NCBI GenBank assembly: GCA_030280995.1
Contig: JASXTE010000016.1
Coordinates: forward strand, 15,267,001-15,331,000
Direction of reading: 5' to 3'
DNA: 64,000 nt
Source: Hemileia vastatrix
Taxonomy: Eukaryota; Basidiomycota; Pucciniomycetes; Pucciniales; Zaghouaniaceae
Position numbers and translations under genes: made by a program
The notes under the pieces: generated by a model
What the model was told of the DNA's origin: nothing
What the model saw: only the letters and a program-made list of their open reading frames with translations
Database searches by the model: none
Shown here: piece by piece, positions 22,329 to 32,018 of the stretch
Numbering within the stretch: position 1 is the first letter of the stretch
Layout: every line of letters starts with the position of its first letter

Positions 22329-23129
22329 TGTCAAGGGGTCCTAATGGTCTAGAAGATTTTACGGTGGTCCAAACGGCAGAGAATGTGGATAACTCAAGAA
22401 TTTCAAAGTAAATTGTTTTTATCTTTTATGATTTAGTGCCCAAATAAAAGGTAAGGGAATATTTTATTATTACTTAAAAGGATTTAAATTATGCAAAATG
22501 TAATGAGTAAACCAGTTATAGCAGTAATAGAATTTTTATTGGTTGTATATAATAAAACTGTAAGTAGTATGGAATGAAGAAAAATAGCACAAAGTGGAAG
22601 GTCTTTTATAGGCAAAAGGGAGAGAGAGCACATGGAGTAAAAAGGCCTATTTACAAGGGTGTGAGAGAAAAGGTCCTTTCAAAATAAGAAATTACAAATA
22701 ACAGAGAGTACTAAAAAGATATGCCAATAAAATATATTTTTATATATCAATTTATTCGATATATTTTAAAGTTCACTTTTAAATGTCACACTTAGTACAA
22801 AAAAATTTGAATTTTCAATTTTTAGGATTTAATATAATTTGAGTATTTTAAATAAACTCATTTGAATTTTTTCTTTTATTTTTAGTATTAGTATATTTTT
22901 ATCTCTTTAACCTGTCATTAAGCACAGTGTTAGGGAGTAAAAATATAAGGGAAATTAATATTAATTTAAATATTTACTAAATTTACTTATTGTAATTAGC
23001 TAATTCATTACAAGTTATTTTAAAGTAAATATAATATGATTAATAATAAAATGAGAAATTAAATGGTGTGGCTTCATCCCAGGAAATAATTAATTATTTT
23101 ACAGGGTAAGTCTATCAGCCTGGCTGACA
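22329..23129 (-). repeat. 3' LTR of Chv2-C
   Basis: It begins TGTCAAGGGGTCCTAATGG and ends CAGCCTGGCTGACA. It shares its type with 29874-30609, 43898-44501, 59647-60443 and the scrap at 26-202. The element-strand TATA box is TATAAAA (plus 22604-22610). The polypurine tract is at 23130-23139. Confidence 0.9.
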
Positions 23130-23164
23130 CTCCCTCACTATAAAAATACAATAATAATAAAATG

Positions 23165-25232
23165 CTATGATTTTTTCTTTTTATATTTCTTTATTAGAGT
23201 AGAAAGATTAGATATCTCTTTCCCAGCTATCCAAGAATCATATTCAGAATATTAATTCTTGAATCTGAAATAGTATTCAATACCTTTTTTAGCAGTAATT
23301 ATTCTTTCATTGAGAATCTTATCAATTTCTCCTGTTTCAGTGATTTCAGTAAGGGTCTTCTTTGGTCTTCCCCTCCTTTTGGGAAATAAATCACTATTAG
23401 ATGTGAAAGGTTTCAGAAGAGATATTCGAAAAACAAGATGTTCTCTGTAATATGGGGAATACAAGATAACTTCAACTGAATTATCACCAAATATTCTTCT
23501 GACAACAAATTTACCTATTAATGGGTCTTTTAATTTTCTATTAACTTTTAACTTGAAGTGGACTGTAGAAATCAGTACTTCATCACCCTTATAAAAGTGT
23601 ATTCTTTATGGGATTTGTCCCAACTCTTCTTCTCATATTTAAAAGATTTTTCAATACATTTTTGAGCATGACTTCTGCAAAGTTGTTGAATTTGAAGAAA
23701 ATATTATACACCAGGATGTAAATATAATTTAGGTATTTTATTATTGAGAATTTAGGCAGGAGTATTTGAAACATATCCTAGCCAGAGCTTAAAAGGCTTT
23801 CTCTGAGTAACAGAATGAACAGTGCTATTATAAGAGAATTCCAAACCAGGAAGTAAGGTAACTTAATCATGAGTATATCTGTCATTGTCTTTGTACTCAA
23901 GGCCAAAGGAACAATACCTTCTTATCATGTCCTCTAAATTAAGAATAATTCTTTCAGCTAATCTATTAATTTGGAGGTGATGGGCAGTAGAAATCTTCAT
24001 ATCACAACCACAAATATACATCAGAGACATCCTAAATTCAGAAGTAAATTTAGGGTCTCTTTCAGAGATTATGGCCTTTGGAAAACCAGCAGTATTAAAA
24101 ATATGAGACCACCACAAGAAATCTTATTCTTTAGTGAAAAAATTCTTGTGAGCAGGGATAAATTTACACATTATTGTGAATCTGTCTACAATAACCCAGA
24201 AAGAGTTATAAATGTCTTTCCCAGAAATGGGCAATCCTGTTACAAATTCCATGTTTAATATTTACCATGGTGCATCAGGAACTTGAATATGTTACATTAA
24301 TCCAGCTCTTTTTCAAGTTAATAGTTTTAATTTCTGGAAAGAATCACAGAATTCCACATATAGTTTGGTGTCTTCAGACATTTTAACCCACCAAGAAGTG
24401 TTCTTAATTCTGATCATTGTTTTTTCAAATTCAAAATGTCCAGCCAATATGTCATCATGACAAATCTTTAAGATTTTTACTTTCATAGAAGGAGGAAAAA
24501 AAATAACATTACTCAACTTTCTTCTATAATAGAGGTAGCCTTCATCAGTTGAAAATATACCTTTTTCCAAATCAGTCTGGTACTTTGGTGGGACGGTTTT
24601 AATTAATGCTTGTATTAAAGCATTCTTCGGATAATTTAATATATTAAATAACTTCTTTGAGTCAGAATCTTTATCATATGAATCCATAATAAGCTGTAAT
24701 AGATCTTCCTCCATATCAACCACATATATCCCATGAATGTGAATTATTTCATCCTCAGGACCATATGCAGGATTAGAGTCATCATTTTCCAAAGGTAGCC
24801 TTGATAAAATTTCCTCATTTGAGTGAAAAATACCATCCCTATGAATTATTTTCATCCTCCCTCTGTATTCATGAACAGCTAGCTGCCATCTGCACATATG
24901 TCTGTTAGGTGTTTTTGAGTTTAAGAGGAATTTAACTGAACTTCAGTCAGTGACAAGTTCAAATTTCAGGTCATACAGATGAAAATGTAGCTTCTCTAGA
25001 GCCCACACAACTTCTAAACACTCCAGTTGAGTGGCACCATATTTCAATTCACTATTTCTCATGGTTCTTGAAATATAAGAAATTACCACTTCTGATAATT
25101 TATCATTCATAACTTGTTTTTGATGGAGAGCAGCACCAATACCAATATAACTGGAATCAGTGTATAAAACAAATGGTTGATTAGAGTCAGGCAAACCAAT
25201 AACTTCAAGGAATGGAAACCAAATTTGCATTT
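23165..25232 (-). pseudogene. Chv2-C RNase H, integrase and chromodomain
   Basis: RNase H is recognisable at 25230-24943 (FVLYTDSSYIGIGAAL, ELKYGATQLECLEVVW), and 24897-24313 holds its end plus the HHCC region (LKICHDDILAGHF...). The integrase core is at 24117-23863 (SERDPKF). The C-terminus with GRPKK and a chromodomain start (EIDKILNERIITAKKGIEYY) is at 23464-23252, and the last codons run on to a TAG at 23165-23167. The segments lie in different frames and are separated by stops. It is non-functional. Confidence 0.85.
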
Positions 25233-26030
25233 TTTCAAGGCAGGTGTCATATTTATTTCATCCAACTTATGGAAAACTTAATACAGTTGGTTAAGATGAT
25301 TCTCAAATGTTTTAGAGAATTTGATGATATCATCAATGTAAACTATCAGCCATCCTTCAATTAATCTTGATTGAATGTGTTATCCATAGCTTTCTAGAAA
25401 ACTGAAGGGGAATTTTCGGGGCCGAATGAAATCCTAACATACTTATAATAAAAATACCTATATGAGTAGAAATCATCAGAAAATTCTGAAATTTTTTTTC
25501 AACAGGTACCTTTTGATATCCTTTATTACCATCTAAACAGATTATATATTTAACACCTTGTAAGGTAGCATGTATAGAGCTAATTCTGGGTAAAGGATGG
25601 AAATCATCAACAGTATAAGTTTTTGATGCTCTATAATCACCACATAACCTGACTTTATCTTTCTCATAGGAAATTAGGACAGGTGAGATAACACAATTTT
25701 TAGGTGTTTCAAAAACCTTTTCAATAGTATTCATTTTAAAAAGGGTAGAGATATTGTCTTCAATATCTTTCCTCTTTGTGGGAGAAGAAGGATAAGGCTT
25801 CTTCTTTAAACTAGGTTGCATTTCATTCAATGGGAAAGAAAATGAGGGCTTCATTTCTTCTTTTACCAATCCTAACTCATGTGAACCATGAGAAAATGCC
25901 ATAGGATAAGATCTTATCACTGAATTATGAAATCTTTTTCCTTACTAGAAAGTTGTTCTCTGAAAGAAGCAGTGTTTATTTCAGACAGAAGGGCAGGCGT
26001 TTTTTTGTATATCTTCCTTCAAATTGAACT
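25233..26030 (-). pseudogene. Chv2-C reverse transcriptase remnant
   Basis: The longest open part is 25920-25357 with VRLCGDYRASKTYTVDDFHP and ICLDGNKGYQKVPVEKK. The catalytic region lies downstream near 25330 in another frame. The second half of the domain is shortened: the sequence passes quickly from the active-site region to the RNase H start, so an internal deletion of connection sequence is likely compared with Chv1. Confidence 0.78.
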
Positions 26031-28928
26031 ACAGAATTACATGTGTTAAATCCTGGTGTTAATAATTTTTTGGGGGAAGAAATTTTAAATTTTCTCTTCC
26101 CATTAAACCCCATTGTGAAGCATTGGTTTTATGGATCCAATTTTATGCCATATTTGGTTTAAATATCTTTTCCTAAAATTAACCAATTGCTTAAGTTATC
26201 ATTTTTCATATTTAAAAAGTCACACATAGCTCTTACAAAGCCATGGTTATATTTAAAAAATAATGTAGCTTTGTATTTACCAATGGGGACAAAAAAGAGC
26301 CATAACCTCTCCAATTTTCAGAAATGATAGGCATATGTTTTAATTTATAATCCTGATCCACTGAAGCAAGTGCTTTTTCAGATTCTACACTTCCTATAGC
26401 TTCAGAATCTAAAACAACCTTAATCCTCTTTTCTTTGATCAAGACTGGTGCCTCAAGAGGAGCAATAATTATTGAGCTGTCTTCAAGATTTTCATGATCT
26501 CAGCATCTTCTACTGTGGATAAATATTCATTCTAAATGTCAACAGTATTTAAATAATGAATATCTTCTTCCAGAATACAAATTTCCTGGTGAGATTCATA
26601 CAAAATATTTCTGGCACAATCACTTGAAGTATCATCCAGTGCAACTGTGTCATCAGCATGTTCCTCTGTTTTATCAACAAGATGTGTCTTCTTTTCAAAA
26701 AAATGGCCTTTCTGTCAAGGCTTTCTGCATATAAAGTAAAATTCTGTTGCATACTTTTTAGGTACAACAGGGGCAGAAGGTTTACCAACTTTTTCAGGAG
26801 GTTTCTGTTTGTAATTGGAGGTTTTCTCCAATGAATTTCTAGGAATGAATCTTCTATAATCATACTTGTTATTTAAAAGGATCTCATTACAAGTATTAAT
26901 AAAAAAATAAGGTTCTCTTGAGAACTCATTCCTAGCAACTATTAAGTCTCTCATAGACATAGGCAATTTATAGAGGATTCTGTCCTTTCATAATTCAAAA
27001 TCCATATCTGGGTCCATTTCCCTCAGGATCTTCACAAGTTTCATCAGGAACTCAATAGGCTCTTTAGAGGAAAAAGAGCTATATCTAGCTTCCTCATACT
27101 GCCTTTTTTGAGCTAACCTAAACTTGGAACCATCAAATTTTTCTTTAATTAATTTAATCCAATCCTCCCATGAGTAGTCATTTTTATCTAAAAGTACAGA
27201 TTCATACCACATTAGGGTAACATTGGTAAATAAAGAAATCAATTTAGAACCAATTTCTTCATTTGAAAGTTTGTAAGAACTCTTCAGGTTATCAATTCTG
27301 CAAATAAATTGTTTCCAATTAGAGGAAGAATCACCATCAAATGTTGTGAATTGGTCAATTTTTGACCAATTCTTTAGATTTGAAGTAGTCTCTTTATTAA
27401 AAGCTTGTTTCTGAGTGAGAAGAAGATGTAACTTCTCCAATTGGGCAGTAATCTCATTGTTTAAATATTCTGTAGATGAACAAGGTTAATCATAAATTTT
27501 TGATTGAAACTCGGTAATATCTACAGGAATTTCTGGCACTTATTTTACTTTAGATGAACTAGGTACAGGTACAATTGGAGTATCCTGTGCAACAGGTTCT
27601 TTCAAAGAAATGTCAGAATTTTTTTGTTCATATAATAATAAATTCAACTTGTCTTAATTGGTTGTTAGCCTAGTCTTCACTCTTGGAATACTGGATAATT
27701 TCTCATTGATAGTTCGAAAAGATAATTGGTTCTTATTTTTCAGAGATGAATAATGGTCACTTAGTCTCTCTAAATTCAACTTATGTCCCTCTAGTTCCTG
27801 GAATTAGATAGACACAGTGTCTTTTAATTTAGAAAAATAATTTTTGATATTTTTTCACAAAGCAACTTTCTTCTCATTAGTTCCTTTGAACTTATAAAAA
27901 TCATCAGAAACTCTCTGAAATTAACTTCTTACTGATTGGTAAACTTTTTAAGTTAAAAATGTATTAAATTTTTGAGTCAATCGCATGTTTTTCATTATAT
28001 GATTTTGTTTGGCAATGATATCTCTCAAATATTCATCATTAATTGTAGCTAAATCTGGAGTATTTCTTAATAAGGAAACAGAGTAATTTTCCAGATTCTC
28101 ATAAAATTAAGGATCAAGTGTTTCATCAATAATAGCCATATCAGGATTAATCATTGAAGTATAAATCAATACTAATGGATTAGTTACATTAGAATATTGA
28201 GCAATATGCCTACTACAGCCAGCCTCTACTGGTCTCAAGGTATCATCCCCTCTTCATGAATTACCTTAAGGAACTAAATAAGTAACAAGAAAGGGTACTA
28301 GGTATTCAATAGAGGGGCCTACCATGGCTTTGGAAAAAATTGTAGTTTATTGTTCTTCTTCTTTCACTCTCCTTAGTAGGGATCAGGAGGAGTTGGATGG
28401 AACTGATGGGGCCTGGAAGGACCTACCTAAGGTTCTTGCTGTTGTTTTTGGGCCTTGAGATATTCCCACTGAGTGTTTAGCCAGTCCCATTGCAATTTTA
28501 AAAATTCCACCTTTTCCTGTTGTTGAGGAGCCAATTGTGGAAGGACTTTTGTTGCTGTAGGAGGTTTCATCTCCTCTTGAAGAAAGGATTCTACACTTAA
28601 TAACTTTTCTTCTAGAATTTCTACTTTTGATTTTAGTTTGAGGTTCTCTGCCCTCAACTCCTTGATATGAGTGGAGAGGTTTCTGACTTGCTGCTTCAAG
28701 GGCATCTTTTTTATCTTGAATTCTCTTGGAAGCTCTTCTTGGGGCTTTTGATCCAGAGAAGTTTTTTCCACTTTTATCTCTATTTCTTGCATTTTCACAT
28801 CCTGATTGGTCCAATAATTGATTAATTTGAGCAAGTTTTGTAGTCAAAGAATAACTTGAAGAAGTCTCATCATAATAAATCAAGTCTAGTTCCTCATCAT
28901 GGCCAGAAGAAGAACTTCTATCAATCAT
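26031..28928 (-). pseudogene. Chv2-C gag and protease
   Basis: Gag starts at ATG 28928, two bases from the MITE, with an acidic first 30 residues. The +1 overlapping frame (28834-28319) carries FKIKKMPLKQQVRNLSTHIK, a strong coiled coil, a Pro/Gln part and PKPW before TAG. That stop overlaps an ATG (ATGGTAG, plus 28319-28325). From 28318 to 27441 lies a decayed coiled-coil region with several stops. The capsid is at 27440-26715 (WSKIDQFTTFDGDSSSNW; MSMRDLIVARNEFSRE). The protease at 26442-26233 has VVLDSEAIGS in place of DSGA, so the active-site Gly is lost. Confidence 0.82.
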
Positions 28929-28929
28929 T

Positions 28930-29190
28930 CACCACACAATAAGGTGGGAAGACTTGCTAGTGAGTCCGCAACCTTGGACCCAAGATCACAACAGATTGAA
29001 CACACATTGAGCCATTGATAAAGGAACTATACAATCAGGGATGAACAATACTCAGCAGAAAATTTTTAGGTGGGTATTCAAGTAGAGTTCAGTATGGGTT
29101 CAGTATGAGTTCAGTCTGAGTTCCACCTGAGTTCCATCTGAGTTCAGGTAGAGGACTTGCTAGCAATTCCACCCCCTATATTGTGTAGTT
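28930..29190 (-). mobile_element. MITE copy 3, CACTA-type, next to Chv2-C gag start
   Basis: This 261-bp copy is in the opposite orientation to copies 1 and 2, flanked by ATT (28927-28929 and 29191-29193). It starts CACCACACAATAAGG and ends ATATTGTGTAGTT. The first palindrome has diverged (AGACTTGCTAGTGAGTCC) and the second has one change. The 11-bp repeats lie near the right end. The left duplication overlaps the gag start codon, so the insertion separated the Chv2-C leader from its gag. Confidence 0.9.
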
Positions 29191-29873
29191 ATTTTTGTTT
29201 ATAAATTAACTGAGGCAAAGAAATATTAAAATTTAATTAGTAATTATTTAACTTTGTTGAAAAAAATAAGGAAAAAAATAAAAATATTTCAAGTATATAA
29301 TCAACTATCAGGATTATTTAATCAACTGGAATATTGAATATAGAATTTATCAGGACAAAAAATCAACTGAAATTGTTATCAAAATTTTTAATTAATTAAA
29401 AAAATTAAGATATTTATATTTTATTACCAGGGTAAACTGAAATAATAAAATAATTAATTATCAGGAAGAAAAAGTCAAATGGAATAATTAATACAAGTCT
29501 CAATTAATTACTAATATTTATATTGATATATAATTATCAGGACTATCAGTCAACTGAAATTTTTATTACCAGGACTTTAATGTCAACTGAAGTAATTTAA
29601 TATAATTTATTCAAGTAATTTATATATTTATTATTTCACTGCCAGGACAATTTTCAACTGAAGAAATAAAATAATAATTTAATTATCTGGAAAATTTTCA
29701 ACTGATATAATTAATATATATATATATATAATTAATTAAATAATTTTATTACTTCTACAACTAAGAACAGTATTGCTCTATCTTGGTCAACTAGGAAAAA
29801 AAAAATTTATTTACAAGGCACCTCCCCCTGTAATGTGAAAAAATTAATGCCACTATAGAGTGCTGAGTAAAAA
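29191..29873 (-). other. Chv2-C leader with repeated CAGGA...TCAACTGA motif
   Basis: No gene is seen. On the plus strand a motif of the form TTAYCAGGA, 6-10 AT bases, TCAACTGAA recurs about eight times between 29307 and 29707: near 29307, 29350, 29424, 29458, 29536, 29565, 29641 and 29683. A run of alternating TA lies at about 29715-29731. The spacing is irregular, so this is not a simple tandem array. Confidence 0.6.
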
Positions 29874-30609
29874 TGTCAATGGGTTACTTTTGGTCTAGAA
29901 TATTTAATGGCAGTCCAAAGGCAGTGAAAGGTAGGAAACTCATGATTTCAAAAAGGTATGTAATTTTTAACTTTATAAGTTTTAATACTCAATGAAAAGG
30001 TAACAGATAACTATTATTATTACTTTGAAAACTTAGAAGTACGTAGATGAAAATTCTAATGTAGTAATAGTAGTAATAGATGTGGGTTATATAAATATAT
30101 TAAATTTGTAAGAAGAGAATGGAATGATGAAAAAAAACCAAAATGGGAGGCCTTATATAGGCAAAAAAGAGAGAAACCACAGAGCTAAAGTTCTATATAC
30201 AGAAGTATGAGAGAAGGAAGATTCCAGAATAAGATATTAATAATATTAAGAATGTTCCATAATTAATGTGTCAATAAAATGTATTTCTGCATGCACCTAT
30301 TATTTAATTTATTTTAAATTTTTCTATAAATTTAATTTTTAAAGTAATATAATTTGAATTTGAAATTTTGTATTAGAAAATTTTTATTTCACTCTTGACC
30401 TGTCATGAGGACAGTGTTGGGGAATAAAAATATGGGGGACATTAATTTTTTAAATATTTACTTAATTTACTTATTTTAATTAGTTAAATTATTACAAGTA
30501 ATTTATTTAAGTAAATATAATATAATTAAAAATTAGAATTTAAAGTTTTGACTTCATCCCAGTAAATAATTAATTATTTTACTGGGAAAGTTTAGTAGAC
30601 TGGCTGACA
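29874..30609 (-). repeat. 5' LTR of Chv2-C
   Basis: It begins TGTCAATGGGTTACTTTTGG and ends AGTAGACTGGCTGACA. It is 736 bp against 801 bp for the 3' LTR, with many differences, so the element is old. The TATA region reads CCTTATATAGGCAAAA on the plus strand near 30151-30166. Confidence 0.85.
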
Positions 30610-30835
30610 AAAAAGATATATGTGAAACATGAAATAAGCAGAGTGAGACCTACAGATAGTAGCTGGTATAGCCACTACAAATATATATGAAAAATACACT
30701 TATATGAAACTTAGGTTTGGGGCAAGGTTCAATTACTAGTCGTGGCAAAAAAAGGTAAGTCATGTGTTTAATGAATTTTTTTTTTTTCAGTCATCCACAA
30801 GTCCTTATTATTCCTGATAGTCAAAGGTCCCTCGG
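30610..30835 (-). other. Remnant of a Chv1-like leader
   Basis: 30715-30835 resembles the LTR-proximal part of the Chv1-A leader (12955-13078): a GTTCAA box, TCGTGGCAAAA, a T-rich tract ending in CAG, and AAAGGTCCCTC against AAGGCCCTC at the edge. In Chv1-A this edge joins an LTR; here it joins the first base of the Asz-F LTR. The other ~100 bp hold nothing recognisable. Confidence 0.45.
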
Positions 30836-31927
30836 TGTGGTCTTCCAACATTGGCAGGGGCCTTTGTTGTGTGATTTGGCGCTGTTTGTGCATGTCTTAT
30901 TTGACATCTGTTAAGGAATCAGGTATTTTTCTGGTTTTATTCCATGGATATTGGGTCTGCGGGTATGTGGGTACTATCATTGGATAGCTCCGGTTTTTCT
31001 CTATATTTTATGTCTTGTATACATTTTTCATATTCTAAGTTTTAAGGGGTCATTTCCTCATTTTTCATTTATAAAAGATAGATGTTTAATTTTGTTTTTC
31101 ATGTTTTACGGGCTAACCTTAAGTCTTAGGGTTAAGGGCTTAGTAACATTGGATAGGGCTAATTTTTCTCTATATTTCATGTCTCAATGTTGTTATAGTG
31201 AAATTCTGTGTTTTAAAGGTTTTAGTAGTTGTAGCTAATTTTTCTAAGTAGATTAGTTGTTTTTATTGGTTTTCTGGCTCCAGGGAGGCCGGGCTGCTTC
31301 AGGCGGCACCTCTGATGTCGGGCGGCCCGCCCGCCTCTGTTTTAGAAGGTTGGGGAGCGCTTCTGGAGGGTTTTTTATTCAATTTGGGGGGTACAGGGGC
31401 CAGATTTGTGGGTGTGCATGGGCTCTTAGAGAGTGGTCTGTGTGTACATAGTGAATAAGACAGTTTAGGGCAACTTTAATTATCATACAACCATCCGGAG
31501 GTGATATCCTTGTTCCTCACTCAGTTTTCACTGTTTTTGGCCAAAATTGGCTGTGTTTGTTGCAAGGTTAGTTCTTCATTTAACTCAACTTTGGAAACTT
31601 TTTTCTCTGGTGTAGTCTTGCAAGCTATATCAAGTATTATTTCTGTCTCTGGTGTGGATTCGCAGCCTACATCAAGTATCATTGCTTTCTCTGGTGTGGA
31701 CATTGGTCTACATTTCAGTTCGTTGGTCTGGTAGTCTGTCTGGGGCTACTTTCTTGGCTCATCAAGCAGTCAAGTGTGTTGAAAAAGGGGATTTAGCAAA
31801 CAGGAACCAACTTAATTTAGCAAGTAAATATCACTCTTTTTTTCTAAAGGGACAGGGGATTTTCTCTCTGGTTTTTCTCCAACTCCCTTGGTCAAGGCCT
31901 ATAGCTAGTACTATAGGATTGTCTACA
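30836..31927 (+). repeat. 5' LTR of Asz-F
   Basis: It starts TGTGGTCTTCCAACATTGGC and ends ATAGGATTGTCTACA. It is homologous to 42751-43841 and, inverted, to 51993-54249. At 31260-31340 it holds an unusually GC-rich segment with CpG dinucleotides. At 31605-31705 there are two and a half copies of a 42-bp repeat beginning CTCTGGTGTG. Short open frames in the LTR are probably not genes. Confidence 0.9.
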
Positions 31928-31930
31928 TTT

Positions 31931-31950
31931 CTGGCCCCCAACGTGGGGTA
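31931..31950 (+). other. Primer-binding-site-like sequence of Asz-F
   Basis: CTGGCCCCCAACGTGGGGTA starts four bases after the 5' LTR. From the TGG on it differs by one inner base and the last base from the retroviral primer site complementary to the 3' end of tRNA-Lys1,2. The tRNA identity is inferred from that resemblance. Confidence 0.6.
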
Positions 31951-32018
31951 GAACTTGCTAATTCTTTGGAATCTCTGTTTTCTTTGGTTGGCTCTTTTTG
32001 TTGTTTTGGTCTGGAGGA

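Larger units (their letters stand above)
22329..30609 (-). mobile_element. Chv2-C, diverged chromovirus
   Basis: This element is on the minus strand, with LTRs 22329-23129 and 29874-30609, leader, gag, protease, reverse transcriptase, RNase H, integrase and a chromodomain remnant. The proteins are clearly related to Chv1 but distinctly diverged, and the LTRs are of a different, shorter type. Nonsense codons and frameshifts are frequent. The flanks (GCAAG left, AAAAA right) do not form a duplication, so one end may have been rearranged. A MITE sits between leader and gag. Confidence 0.9.

Noticed and set aside
29715..29731. Alternating TA run as a functional site
   Set aside because: It is a short simple repeat of the kind expected by slippage in AT-rich DNA.
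31257..31734. Reading frames of 64 and 77 codons inside the Asz LTR as genes
   Set aside because: The frames exist in both Asz-F LTRs, but those LTRs are nearly identical, and the Asz-E LTR does not keep them intact. Low-complexity 42-bp repeats make the second frame.
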